50,631 nt of DNA from Verrucomicrobiia bacterium. GTDB lineage: Bacteria; Verrucomicrobiota; Verrucomicrobiia; Limisphaerales; Pedosphaeraceae. The position numbers and the translations under genes are program-made. Numbering within the stretch: position 1 is the stretch's first letter; each line of letters begins with the position of its first letter. The stretch is taken from NCBI GenBank assembly GCA_036268055.1, contig DATAUW010000023.1:1-50631 (forward strand), in the 5' to 3' direction. Below are positions 1 through 8,550 of this stretch, piece after piece. The notes below the pieces were generated by a model. That model saw only the letters and a program-made list of their open reading frames with translations, did no database searches and was not told the DNA's origin.

Positions 1-975
1 GATCGAAAGCATGCACTGTGTCGTCAGATAAATGTCCGTCGGAAATTGGTCCGTGTCCCAGCCCAGCAACGCATCGCCCGTGTTCGCGTCAATCGAACCC
101 AGCGCATTCGCCGCCACCGCGGTTTCCATTTCATGCTGCATCGTGTGACCCGCCAGCGTCGCGTGGTTCGTTTCCAGATTCAATTTGAGATGATCAATCA
201 AATCATACTCGCGCAAAAAGTTCAGGCACGCCGCCGCGTCGGAATCATATTGGTGCTTCGTCGGTTCCTTCGGCTTCGGCTCGATGTAAAATTGCCCCTT
301 GAACCCGATCTTCTTTTTGTAATCCACGGCGAGATGCAGAAACCGCGCCAGATGATCCAGCTCGCGTTTCATGTCCGTGTTCCACAACGTCGAATAACCT
401 TCGCGCCCGCCCCAGAAAGTAAAACCTTCGCCGCCGAGTTCGTGCGTCACTTCCATCGCCTTCTTCACCTGCGCCGCCGCGTAGGCGAACACATCCGCGT
501 TGCAGCTCGTCGCCGCGCCGTGCGCGTAACGCGGATGCGCGAACAAACATGCCGTGCCCCAAAGTAATTTAATACCCGTGCGCTTTTGCTCCTGCTTGAA
601 AACTTTTACGATCGCGTCGAGATTTTTGTTCGATTCCTTGAGCGTCTTGCCTTCAGGCGCCACGTCGCGATCGTGAAACGCGTAATACGGCGCGCCAAGT
701 TTTTCGATGAATTCAAACGCCACGCGCGCGCGGTTCTGCGCATTGGCGATCGATTCGGAATTGTCATCCCACGGGCGGATGGCGGTGCCGACGCCGAACT
801 GGTCGGAGAGCCGGTTGCGAAACGTGTGCCAATACACGACCGAGAACCGCAGCCAGTCTTTCATCGCGCGGCCTTCGACGATTTCGCCGGCATTATAATA
901 TCTGAAGGCGAGCGGATTTTTGGATTGCGGGCCTTCGAACTGGATTTTGGAAATCTTGGGGAATGCGGAAGACAT
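1..975 (-). CDS. xylA: Xylose isomerase, 3' end cut by window edge
   Basis: Catalyses the cytoplasmic aldose-ketose interconversion of D-xylose and D-xylulose (also glucose/fructose). The frame reads 325 residues from an ATG at 975 and runs off the window; the family is about 435-440 residues, so about 110 C-terminal residues are missing. It follows the E. coli-type (class II) enzyme closely: NPLAFRYYN near residue 20, the catalytic/metal pair HDRD at 101-104, [19 protein letters not shown] with the metal Glu, [10 protein letters not shown], and [13 protein letters not shown] with the metal-binding Asp residues. All metal ligands are present, so the visible part looks functional. No clear Shine-Dalgarno precedes the ATG. 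It is divergent from pgi across 380 bases, which places two sugar-phosphate-entry isomerases back to back. Identity is confident from the motifs. Confidence 0.95.
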   Translation of the reverse strand, partial: MSSAFPKISKIQFEGPQSKNPLAFRYYNAGEIVEGRAMKDWLRFSVVYWHTFRNRLSDQFGVGTAIRPWDDNSESIANAQNRARVAFEFIEKLGAPYYAFHDRDVAPEGKTLKESNKNLDAIVKVFKQEQKRTGIKLLWGTACLFAHPRYAHGAATSCNADVFAYAAAQVKKAMEVTHELGGEGFTFWGGREGYSTLWNTDMKRELDHLARFLHLAVDYKKKIGFKGQFYIEPKPKEPTKHQYDSDAAACLNFLREYDLIDHLKLNLETNHATLAGHTMQHEMETAVAANALGSIDANTGDALLGWDTDQFPTDIYLTTQCMLSI

Positions 976-1355
976 GGTGGCAAAAATGTTTTTTTTCGTT
1001 ATTGGTTCAAGCGCGCCATTGCTAGTTCATTGGTTCCAGAAATTCAAGCGACAAAAACGGGGATGGAGGATTGTCCATGCGTATCCTAAAATTGTCCATT
1101 GGACTTTTGCCGGTACTTATGGTTCGCATACCTCTCAGCAATCATCCATTCATTTTGACGCGCAGAGAAGAGCCAAAATCATCCACGGATGGAGCACCGA
1201 TTAAAAACTGGTTAAGAATTTTCTTTTCCGTGTCCATGACTCTTTCTCCCAGTGGCCGTCCGCAAGGACCTCTGCGCCTCTGCGTCAATCCGTTTTTTTC
1301 TTTACCCTTTAGTGGTTGTTAAAAAAACTCATCTCTATATACTCCGCCGCTAATT
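976..1355. other. Divergent intergenic region xylA/pgi
   Basis: This stretch separates the two divergent starts and must hold both promoters, although no convincing -35/-10 pair could be picked. Its right part carries a dispersed repeat (1248-1287). Short open frames here read through the repeat and show no recognisable protein features. Confidence 0.6.
1248..1287 (-). repeat. Dispersed CTCTGCG-type repeat, copy 1
   Basis: Contains CAGTGGCCGTCCGCAAGGAC followed by a CTCTGCGCCTCTGCGTC tract. Nearly the same 40 bases recur at 49598-49637. The bare GACGCAGAGGCGCAGAG core recurs in the opposite orientation near 22510 and at 39901. All copies are intergenic. The function is unknown. Confidence 0.75.
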
Positions 1356-2951
1356 ATGAATTCTTCCAAACCCGAACTTTGGCAGCGCTTCCAGAAGTAT
1401 TACACCGAATTCCCCTCGCTCGGTCTGGCTATGGACTTGAGCCGGATGAATTTCAAGGATGACTATTTCGAAACGATGAAAACCCCCATCCAAAAGGCCT
1501 TTATCGCCATGGCCGAATTGGAGAAGGGCGGCATCGCCAACCCCGACGAGAAGCGCATGGTCGGGCATTATTGGCTGCGCAACGCCGCGCTCGCGCCCAC
1601 GCCTTCGCTCGGCAAGGAAATCACCGATTGCCTCGCGAGCATCAAATCGTTCGCCGCGGAAGTCCATAAAGGCGCGGTCAAAGGCGCGAAGGGCGCGTTC
1701 AAAAACCTGCTGGTCATCGGCATCGGCGGCTCGGCGCTCGGACCGCAATTCGTTTCCAATGCCCTCACCCAGGGACCAGCCGACAAGCTGCAGATCCATT
1801 TCTTCGACAATACCGACCCCGACGGCATGGACAAAGTCCTGGCCAAAATCGGCAATGAACTCGGCGTCACGCTGACAGTGGTCATCTCCAAGTCCGGCGG
1901 AACCAAAGAAACCCGCAATGGCATGCTCGAAGCCGAAGCCGCCTACAAAAAGGCCGGTTTGGACTTCGGCACGCACGCGGTAGCCGTCACCGGGCCGATG
2001 AGCGAATTGGACAATTACGCCACGAAGAACAAATGGATTAAGCATTTCCCGATGTGGGATTGGGTGGGTGGCCGCACCAGCGAACTTTCCGCGGTCGGTC
2101 TGCTTCCGGCGGCTTTGCAAGGCTTTGATATCCAAGCGATGCTCGATGGAGCGAAGGCTTGCGATGATATTACCCGCGTGCCTGACGTTTCCAAGAATCC
2201 TTCGGCCCGACTGGCCTTGATGTGGTATTACATCGGTAACGGTAAAGGCAGTAAAAACATGGTTATTTTGCCCTATAAAGACCGTCTGGAGCTGTTTTCC
2301 AAATATACACAACAATTAGTAATGGAATCGTTAGGCAAAGAAAAGGACTTGGACGGCAAAGTCGTCAACCAAGGCATTGCGGTCTTCGGCAATAAAGGCT
2401 CAACCGATCAACATTCTTATGTTCAACAACTTCGGGAAGGTGTGTTGAATTTCTTCATGACCTTTATCGAAGTTCTCAACGATCGTAAGGAAAAATCCAT
2501 GCTGGTCGAACCGGACGTGACCTCCGGCGACTATTTACAAGGTTTTTTGCTCGGAACCCGCACTGCTTTGCACGAAAACGGCCGAGAATCCATAACGATA
2601 ACGATAAAGGAAGTGACTCCATTCTCCGTAGGTGTTTTGATTGCCCTGTTCGAGCGTTGCGTTGGTTTTTACGGAACCTTAGTCAACGTGAACGCCTACC
2701 ATCAGCCTGGCGTCGAGGCCGGCAAGAAGGCTGCGGCGGCGGTGATTTCTCTTCAACTCAAAATGCTGAATTATTTGAGCGAGAAAAAAGGCCATGCTCT
2801 GACTTCCGCCCAATTGGCCAGCGGCATTGGTGCGCCGGACGATAACGAAACCGTTTTCAAACTTTGCGAACATCTGGCGGCGAATCCCGATCACGGCGTC
2901 AAGAAGACCCTGGGCAATTCTCCATTTGATGCGACGTATCAAAAGGTTTAG
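1356..2951 (+). CDS. pgi: Glucose-6-phosphate isomerase
   Basis: Interconverts glucose-6-phosphate and fructose-6-phosphate in glycolysis and gluconeogenesis. The 531-residue frame has the SIS-fold phosphate-binding segment [13 protein letters not shown], then [11 protein letters not shown], the family signature region [20 protein letters not shown], and [15 protein letters not shown] with the active-site region around the conserved Gln/His. Length is normal for bacterial Pgi. The ATG at 1356 is the first good start and has no obvious Shine-Dalgarno. mnmG follows after 8 bases, so the two are probably co-transcribed. Base composition inside the gene is uneven: 1681-1740 is very GC-rich, while 2281-2340 has 23 G+C in 60 bases. 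That could reflect recombination or merely relaxed codon choice. Confidence 0.95.
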   Translation: MNSSKPELWQRFQKYYTEFPSLGLAMDLSRMNFKDDYFETMKTPIQKAFIAMAELEKGGIANPDEKRMVGHYWLRNAALAPTPSLGKEITDCLASIKSFAAEVHKGAVKGAKGAFKNLLVIGIGGSALGPQFVSNALTQGPADKLQIHFFDNTDPDGMDKVLAKIGNELGVTLTVVISKSGGTKETRNGMLEAEAAYKKAGLDFGTHAVAVTGPMSELDNYATKNKWIKHFPMWDWVGGRTSELSAVGLLPAALQGFDIQAMLDGAKACDDITRVPDVSKNPSARLALMWYYIGNGKGSKNMVILPYKDRLELFSKYTQQLVMESLGKEKDLDGKVVNQGIAVFGNKGSTDQHSYVQQLREGVLNFFMTFIEVLNDRKEKSMLVEPDVTSGDYLQGFLLGTRTALHENGRESITITIKEVTPFSVGVLIALFERCVGFYGTLVNVNAYHQPGVEAGKKAAAAVISLQLKMLNYLSEKKGHALTSAQLASGIGAPDDNETVFKLCEHLAANPDHGVKKTLGNSPFDATYQKV

Positions 2952-2959
2952 AGATAGAG

Positions 2960-4888
2960 ATGTTCGTTTATCAGAAGAAGTATGACGTCATCGTCATCGG
3001 TGCCGGTCATGCTGGCGTGGAGGCTGCCCTGGCGGCGGCGCGGATGGGTTGCCAAACTCTGCTCCTGACGATCAACGCCGATACCATCGGGCAGATGTCC
3101 TGCAACCCCGCCATCGGCGGATTAGCCAAGGGACATTTGGCTCGCGAGATTGATGCCCTCGGCGGTGAGATGGGCAAAGCCACCGACCTCACCGGCCTCC
3201 AATTTCGGATGCTCAACACCAAGAAAGGTCCCGCCGTTTGGGCTCCGCGCGCACAATGCGATAAGAAGGCTTACCAATTTCGCTTAAAATGGGTTTGCGA
3301 ACGCGAACCTAATTTGGACGTTAAACAAGGTCAAACCGCAAAATTGTTGCATCGCGACGGACAAGTTTTCGGAGTTGAAACGACTTTGGAAGTTCAATAT
3401 CACGGAACCACGGTTATCGTCACCACCGGAACTTTTTTACGCGGTTTGATGCACATCGGCCAGAACCAGCAATCCGGTGGCCGGGCTGGGGAATCAGCGG
3501 CGATGAGTTTGTCCGGCTCACTCAAGGAAGTTGGAATCGAACTGGGCCGTCTGAAGACCGGCACCCCACCCCGCTTGCTGCGCCGCTCGATTGACTTTTC
3601 CAAGACCGAAGCGCAAGGTGGTGACGAGCCCGTCCCCTACTTCACCTATTGGAAAGACGATTTGTTCCACGTGGAACATTCCGGGCTGAATCCCCAGGAT
3701 GTCGGCCATTCCAATGGCAAATACCCTCCCGGCTCGACTCTTGACCGGCTGAACGGCCAACTCCCCTGCTATATTACTTATACGACCGACGCCACCGCGC
3801 AAATCATCCTTGCGAACATCCATAAATCGCCGATGTATTCCGGCGTCATTGAAGGCGTCGGACCGCGCTATTGTCCATCCATCGAGGATAAGATAGTCAA
3901 GTTCCCGGAAAAGGAGCGCCAGCAGATTTTCCTCGAACCGGAAGGCATTGCCACGGACGAAATTTATGTCAACGGCTTCTCGACCTGCCTGCCGTATGAA
4001 GTCCAGGTCGAAATGGTCCGCACGATCATCGGCTGTGAGAATGCCGAGATTATGCGCCCCGCCTACGCCGTCGAATACGACTTTGCCTTCCCAACGCAAC
4101 TTCATTCCTCGCTCGAAACGAAAGCCGTTCGCAATCTTTATCTAGCCGGCCAAATCAATGGCACTTCCGGCTACGAAGAAGCCGCCGCCCAAGGCCTCAT
4201 GGCCGGCATCAACGCCAGCCGCAGGGTCCAAAGCCGCGAACCCATCATCCTACGACGAGACCAAGCCTACATCGGAGTATTGATTGATGATTTGGTTACC
4301 AAGGGAACGGTAGAGCCATATCGCATGTTTACTTCGCGGGCAGAATACCGGCTTTTACTTCGCCAGGATAATGCCGACCTGCGTCTTTCCGAAATCGGCC
4401 ATGACGTTGGCCTATTGCCCGATCGTAATTATCAAAAGTTTGAAGCCAAGAGGCAAGCCATCGAATCCGAGATTGCGCGACTCGAAACAACCCGCATCGG
4501 ACAGGAGACGCTTATCCAAATGCTGCGCCGACCGGAAGTGACTTACAAGGATCTGCCCGCTCGCGATGAAAGTCTTTCCGAAGAGGTCGTCCAGCAAGTC
4601 GAGATCAACATCAAGTATGCCGGCTACATTGATCGGCAGGAGATTGAAGTCGAAAAATTCAAATCCCTCGAAGGCAAACAGATTCCCGAATCTTTCAACT
4701 ACGACACCGTCCACAGCCTCCGCACCGAAGCGCGCCAAAAACTGAACAAGATCCGCCCGGCAACAGTCGGCCAGGCCTCGCGCATTTCGGGAGTGTCGCC
4801 TTCCGACATCGGAGTTCTCCTCGTTTGGCTGAAGCGCGGTGATTCAAGCGCGGCGCGCGAAGCCGATTGCTCGGCGACGGTCGAGTAG
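2960..4888 (+). CDS. mnmG: tRNA uridine-5-carboxymethylaminomethyl modification enzyme MnmG (GidA)
   Basis: FAD-dependent partner of MnmE that installs the (carboxymethyl)aminomethyl group on wobble U34 of certain tRNAs. The 642-residue protein opens with the Rossmann dinucleotide-binding segment YDVIVIGAGHAGVEAALAAA, followed by the family motifs SCNPAIGGLAKGHL and EIDALGGEMG, RMLNTKKGPAVWAPRAQ, and in the middle LKTGTPPRL. The second signature GQINGTSGYEEAAAQGL lies near residue 400 and the C-terminal helical domain (FTSRAEYRLLLRQDNAD, then SLRTEARQKLNKIRP) is complete. The last about 20 residues, rich in Ala/Ser/Glu, look like a poorly conserved tail. The start at 2960 gives the standard short N-terminus and is preceded by a weak GAGATAGAG purine run. 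It probably forms an operon with pgi. Confidence 0.96.
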   Translation: MFVYQKKYDVIVIGAGHAGVEAALAAARMGCQTLLLTINADTIGQMSCNPAIGGLAKGHLAREIDALGGEMGKATDLTGLQFRMLNTKKGPAVWAPRAQCDKKAYQFRLKWVCEREPNLDVKQGQTAKLLHRDGQVFGVETTLEVQYHGTTVIVTTGTFLRGLMHIGQNQQSGGRAGESAAMSLSGSLKEVGIELGRLKTGTPPRLLRRSIDFSKTEAQGGDEPVPYFTYWKDDLFHVEHSGLNPQDVGHSNGKYPPGSTLDRLNGQLPCYITYTTDATAQIILANIHKSPMYSGVIEGVGPRYCPSIEDKIVKFPEKERQQIFLEPEGIATDEIYVNGFSTCLPYEVQVEMVRTIIGCENAEIMRPAYAVEYDFAFPTQLHSSLETKAVRNLYLAGQINGTSGYEEAAAQGLMAGINASRRVQSREPIILRRDQAYIGVLIDDLVTKGTVEPYRMFTSRAEYRLLLRQDNADLRLSEIGHDVGLLPDRNYQKFEAKRQAIESEIARLETTRIGQETLIQMLRRPEVTYKDLPARDESLSEEVVQQVEINIKYAGYIDRQEIEVEKFKSLEGKQIPESFNYDTVHSLRTEARQKLNKIRPATVGQASRISGVSPSDIGVLLVWLKRGDSSAAREADCSATVE

Positions 4889-4999
4889 CCGCGTTTCATT
4901 CCCGGTATTTTTTTTACGCATTTCGCATCGCTTGTCGGCCAATTTTTTTTGCCGCTTCGTGACAGCAAAAAGTCAGGACGAGACACATAAAAATATTTA

Positions 5000-5029
5000 T
5001 TGACTATACATAGCTTCGCAATGTATAGT
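5000..5029 (+). promoter_or_regulatory. padR promoter with embedded inverted-repeat operator
   Basis: A -35-like TTGACT at 5000-5005 and a -10-like TATAGT at 5024-5029 are 18 bases apart. Between and across them lies a perfect inverted repeat: ACTATACAT at 5003-5011, 9-base spacer, ATGTATAGT at 5021-5029. The operator therefore covers the end of the -35, the spacer and the whole -10 of the padR operon. PadR proteins commonly repress their own promoter through dyad sites of this kind. The assignment to this PadR is inference from position. Confidence 0.7.
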
Positions 5030-5061
5030 GTCTCTATGCAAAGCACAAAAGGGTTTTACCT

Positions 5062-5394
5062 ATGATCACCAAGGAACTTGTCGCCGCCTCCGCCGAACCG
5101 TTGGTCCTCGCGCTGCTCGCGAAAGGCGAGAGTTACGGCTACGCCATCATCCAGGAAATAAAGAGTTTGTCGGACGGCGAAATCGAATGGACCGACGGCA
5201 TGCTTTATCCCGTGCTGCATCGCATGGAGGACAAAGGCTTGATCAAGGCGCGCTGGGCAGAATCGGAAACCGGGCGCAAACGAAAATATTATTCCATCAA
5301 ACAGGACGGCAAAAAGGCGTTGCAAAAACAGCGCGACCAATGGCTCACCGTGCACGGTACTTTGTCCAAACTCTGGAAGGAGAAATATGTTTAA
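5062..5394 (+). CDS. PadR-family transcriptional regulator
   Basis: A 110-residue winged-helix repressor of the short (PadR-s2-like) class. The N-terminal half carries the family pattern: LVLALLAKGESYGYAI, then EWTDGMLYPVLHRMEDKGLI with the recognition helix, then the wing with GRKRKYYSI. A short C-terminal helix provides the dimer interface. There is no ligand-binding extension. It is the first gene of a five-gene operon: its last 8 bases overlap the start of the next gene, which has an AAGGAG ribosome-binding site inside padR. The palindrome over its promoter suggests autoregulation and hence control of the four membrane proteins downstream. The inducing signal cannot be read from the sequence. 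Confidence 0.93.
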   Translation: MITKELVAASAEPLVLALLAKGESYGYAIIQEIKSLSDGEIEWTDGMLYPVLHRMEDKGLIKARWAESETGRKRKYYSIKQDGKKALQKQRDQWLTVHGTLSKLWKEKYV

Positions 5395-5845
5395 TCTCGA
5401 ACGCGAAATTGAAAATTGGCGCCGTGGAATGCTGCGCGGAGGCGTGCGTCCCGCGGAAGTATTGGATGAACTGGAAAGCCATCTCCGCGAAGACATCGAA
5501 CGAAAAATGAAGTCTGGTTTAAGTGAGCAACCGGCTTTTGATAGCGCAATCCAACAAATCGGCAACGCCGCCGCCCTCAAGCCGGAATTCAAAAATGGAA
5601 AGGCAAAAGAGGAACACGCAGTCTCGATCGCGCTGGCCGCCGCCGCCTGTCTTGTGAGCCTGTATGGAGGAGGCTTTGTTATCTACTGGTCGGTTATTGA
5701 TCTGCAAACACCGCCCGGCGAAAAATATCGAGCCGTCGCACTGGGATGTTTTCTACTCGGCACTGTCATGGTATTGAGCGCGAGCTACGCGGAATTTCTC
5801 TGCATAAAAAACCTAATGAAGCGGCGGGCGCTGAAGCTGAAATAA
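5387..5845 (+). CDS. Short paralogue 1: helical prefix domain plus two membrane segments
   Basis: This is the first of four tandem paralogues. Residues 1-70 form the shared amphipathic helical domain (MFNLEREIENWRRGMLRGGV, then LDELESHLRE and an AF..A...G motif). It resembles the 'permease prefix domain 1'/HAAS-type domains often encoded next to PadR. After it come only two hydrophobic segments (about 78-100 and 115-137) and a basic tail, and the protein stops at 152 residues. The other three paralogues are about 285-290 residues and continue into a membrane core. The tail aligns with their second membrane segment, so this copy corresponds to their first half; it is either truncated or a dedicated short form. 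AAGGAG at 5377-5382 is a good ribosome-binding site. Function is unknown; a membrane-bound signalling or partner role under PadR control is inference. Confidence 0.8.
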   Translation: MFNLEREIENWRRGMLRGGVRPAEVLDELESHLREDIERKMKSGLSEQPAFDSAIQQIGNAAALKPEFKNGKAKEEHAVSIALAAAACLVSLYGGGFVIYWSVIDLQTPPGEKYRAVALGCFLLGTVMVLSASYAEFLCIKNLMKRRALKLK

Positions 5846-5855
5846 CGAAGCGCAT

Positions 5856-6713
5856 ATGTTTAATCTCGAACGCGAAATAAAAGCTTGGCGCCGCGAAATG
5901 AGGCGCGCGGGGATTCGGACCTCAAATACACTCGACGAATTGGAAAGCCATTTGCGCGCCGAGTTTGAGATATTAACAGCCTCAGACGGAAACGACAAAG
6001 AAGCTTTTCAAACGGCAAAATCACACGTGGGCAAGTCCCATCTCCTAAGCGTCGAATTTGATAAAGTAAAAAATTCGAAGTGTTGGCCCGTCATTATTAG
6101 TCGGGCATTTTGGATCGTCTTGCTCGTCCTGTTCATTGGCATGTGGCCGGTGAAATCCATTCCCCAACATTCTTTCTTCGATTTTCGGACACTGGCGGTA
6201 GCGACCGTCTTTGCCTTATCTGCCGGCCATTCCGCGTGGTATTTGGCTGGCGTGCTGTGCATCGTCTTTATCTGTTTTCGTTCCACGCACACACTAACGA
6301 ACGCAAGAGCTGCCGCCTTGGAACAGGCGGTATGGGGCTTCAGCCTCCTCGCCGCGGGATTCGTTTTTCTCGCTTTCATACTGGGAATTATCGGAAACCA
6401 TCATTTCATGGGGGTCTTTTGGGACTGGAACTCTTTTTGGATATGGACACTGGTCCGGTTGATTTTTTTGGCCGGTTTTATTTTCGCACAAAGATTTGCT
6501 GGATGGAGCCAGCATAAAAACGTGGTGCTTTATTTGGCTGGCGCGCTGGTGATCAATTTGGCTTGGACGATTATCAGCACAACGGGCGTTAACATTATGG
6601 CAATTTGGCGGCTGATGTTTTGGCCCGCGTGGTTTTCATTGGCGGTTCAAGCGCTGGCTTTAGCTTGGACGGTGATGCCAGCGCGCCGTGAATCAACGAG
6701 AGAATTCATCTGA
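5856..6713 (+). CDS. Paralogue 2: helical prefix domain fused to CcsA/CcmC-like membrane core
   Basis: 285 residues. Residues 1-70 repeat the shared prefix (EREI..WRRE, LDELESHLR, AF at 50-51, G at 59). About six membrane segments follow (near 80-100, 112-140, 160-180, 195-215, 223-243, 253-275). Residues 160-247 read strikingly like the core of cytochrome c assembly proteins CcsA/CcmC: a GF.FL.FILGI helix, an N..G loop, the aromatic GVFWDW at 186-191 in the place of the family's G.YWSWDPKE, an RFAGW stretch, and a later helix ending GVN. The acidic DPKE part is not conserved (WNSFW). No other cytochrome c maturation gene (ResB, CcmF, thioredoxin) is nearby, so a heme role is a hypothesis only. 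It starts 10 bases after paralogue 1. Confidence 0.78.
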   Translation: MFNLEREIKAWRREMRRAGIRTSNTLDELESHLRAEFEILTASDGNDKEAFQTAKSHVGKSHLLSVEFDKVKNSKCWPVIISRAFWIVLLVLFIGMWPVKSIPQHSFFDFRTLAVATVFALSAGHSAWYLAGVLCIVFICFRSTHTLTNARAAALEQAVWGFSLLAAGFVFLAFILGIIGNHHFMGVFWDWNSFWIWTLVRLIFLAGFIFAQRFAGWSQHKNVVLYLAGALVINLAWTIISTTGVNIMAIWRLMFWPAWFSLAVQALALAWTVMPARRESTREFI

Positions 6714-6729
6714 ACCCCGGAGAACATTT

Positions 6730-7599
6730 ATGTTCGATCTCGAGCGCGAAATAAAAGCTTGGCGGCGCGAAATGATGCGCAACGGCGTGCGCACGACGGA
6801 AGTCTTGGACGAATTGGAAAGCCATTTGCGTAATGAGTTCACAAAATTGCTTTTGCCGCACACAACCGAGACGGTTGCATTTGAAAACGCACTCATGCGT
6901 GTAGGCAAACCCGCCGCCTTGTCCACCGAGTTCAACAAGGTCTCTAAAACAAAATTTTGGCCAGTCACCTTGATATGGATCGCATTTTTCGTGCTGTCGG
7001 CATGGTGGGATTTACGGTGTGCTTTTAATTGGTCCGATCGTCCGCTGCTGCTGGTCAACGCCGTCAGTTTGTTGTCCGGTTATCTGGCGTCGTACATGAT
7101 AGACGCCCTGTGCCTCATCTACATTTTGTATTGGCGATTCAGAACAGCGACTCCCGCTCGCGCGACCGCGATTGATCGAGCCGTGCTGACTCTCAACAAA
7201 ATAGCGATTGGGTTCGTGCTGATCGGATTCGCTTTTGGAATCGCCTACAACCGAACGGCAACCGGTCAATACTGGCACTGGCACATAGGCGAAATCGAAA
7301 CCCTCTTTCGACTCATGTGGCTCGTGATCTTCTCACTGATACTCCGATTTGGCAGTCTCTCGCAACGTGCAACCTCTTTGCTATTTATGGCCGTGGATCT
7401 GGTGGGCAATCTCACCTTGTCAGCGGCTGTGCTCGCGCTTTTTCCCGATCCCACCAGACACATTAAAGTGATGATCTCACACTTCGGATTTATCTATGTG
7501 TTGCAATTATTGGGCTTGATCATGGGTTCGTTGCCCGAACGAAATGAACCTTGGCGAATAAATCACCAAATGAATCGAGCGAGGAAGGCTCAATCGTGA
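6730..7599 (+). CDS. Paralogue 3: helical prefix domain fused to CcsA/CcmC-like membrane core
   Basis: 289 residues from the ATG at 6730. This start is preferred over an in-frame start 42 bases upstream because it begins at the same MFDLEREI as its siblings and has GGAG 7 bases upstream. Residues 1-70 are the prefix domain; membrane segments follow near 78-97, 106-136, 153-173, 190-207, 214-236 and 246-270. The CcsA-like stretch is best preserved here: GF.LIGFAFGI, loop NRTATG, then GQYWHW at 179-184 with Glu at 188 in the position of the conserved acidic residue, followed by an arginine-capped helix. The spacing of 16 bases from the preceding gene fits translational coupling within the operon. 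Function is unknown; it could be a degenerate heme-handling or quinone-interacting membrane protein. Confidence 0.78.
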   Translation: MFDLEREIKAWRREMMRNGVRTTEVLDELESHLRNEFTKLLLPHTTETVAFENALMRVGKPAALSTEFNKVSKTKFWPVTLIWIAFFVLSAWWDLRCAFNWSDRPLLLVNAVSLLSGYLASYMIDALCLIYILYWRFRTATPARATAIDRAVLTLNKIAIGFVLIGFAFGIAYNRTATGQYWHWHIGEIETLFRLMWLVIFSLILRFGSLSQRATSLLFMAVDLVGNLTLSAAVLALFPDPTRHIKVMISHFGFIYVLQLLGLIMGSLPERNEPWRINHQMNRARKAQS

Positions 7600-7608
7600 A
7601 AGGAAAAC

Positions 7609-8481
7609 ATGTTTGATTTCGAGCGCGAAATAAAAAACTGGCGGCGCGAACTCACGCGCGCCGGCATTCGATCATCCAGTGTGCTCGACGAACTCGAAGG
7701 CCACTTGCGCAATGAAACCGCCTCTCTCACCGCGTCCGGCAAACCAGGACCGGAAGCATTTCGCCTCGCCGCCTCGCGCATGGGAAATGCGTACGAGTTA
7801 CATGCTGAGTTTAAAAAATTAAAAGTGCGTCCGATTTGGCCAGTGACGATCGGAACAACTTTTTGGGGCGTGAGCGTCGCCCTGCTGGCCTTCGCGGTGA
7901 TTTCTTTGTTTGTAACTCGTGAGTCCTATCTGCGGATTCATCATGAGCCAATAGACCCGCTTGATCTTGCGGGAATGTTTGCCTTGTTCAGTGGATTTAC
8001 GGCTGAGTTTCTCGCGGGCGCATTTGCCATCAGTTACTTTTCCTATGAGCGGTTCCACGCGCTGACTTCCCGCCGCGAACAATCGCTGGAACAAGCCGTC
8101 ACACGCTTCAATTTAATCGCCGCCGGCCTGGTTGGCATCACGTTCATAGTGGGAATCTGCTCCAATCTTCAAAACGAAGGCTATCTTTATCATCCAAAGT
8201 TTCGTGAGGCGGGACATCTATGCAGTCTGGTGTGGCTATTTTCCTTCGCGTGGCTTTTAAGGTCAGGAAAATTCAACACTCGCGTAATCATGTTGCTATG
8301 CAGTGCGGGCAATATCGTCCTGGGCATTGATTGGTTTGTCGCGGGCTTTATCTCGAAAGAAGGCACGGGCGCGTTTTTTAGTTGGCGGTTTTGGCCGGTG
8401 CATGCATTCATCGCAATTCATTTTTTGGTTATCATTTTGGGAATGACCACGCTTAAGCAAGAGACGCTGGCGAAATCTTGA
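7609..8481 (+). CDS. Paralogue 4: helical prefix domain with diverged CcsA-like core
   Basis: 290 residues, with AAGGA at 7599-7603 as ribosome-binding site. The prefix domain is intact (MFDFEREIKNWRREL, LDELEGHLR, AF at 50-51). The membrane part keeps the architecture of paralogues 2 and 3, including LEQAV before the third segment and an AAGLVGITFIVGI helix. The aromatic loop, however, has changed to GYLYHP at 191-196, with no Trp pair. That suggests loss or change of the heme-type contact while the fold is retained. It is the last gene of the padR operon; 8482-8550 holds no clear terminator. Function is unknown. Confidence 0.77.
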   Translation: MFDFEREIKNWRRELTRAGIRSSSVLDELEGHLRNETASLTASGKPGPEAFRLAASRMGNAYELHAEFKKLKVRPIWPVTIGTTFWGVSVALLAFAVISLFVTRESYLRIHHEPIDPLDLAGMFALFSGFTAEFLAGAFAISYFSYERFHALTSRREQSLEQAVTRFNLIAAGLVGITFIVGICSNLQNEGYLYHPKFREAGHLCSLVWLFSFAWLLRSGKFNTRVIMLLCSAGNIVLGIDWFVAGFISKEGTGAFFSWRFWPVHAFIAIHFLVIILGMTTLKQETLAKS

Positions 8482-8550
8482 ATTAGTAACTCGTAGGCCA
8501 GCCAGTTTCAATCGGCTTGACCTGGCAAATTGAAAGTGCCAGATATAGGC

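Noticed and set aside
1071-1322. 83-codon frame between xylA and pgi
   Set aside because: The second half is a translation of the dispersed CTCTGCG repeat, and the first half has no protein-like pattern.
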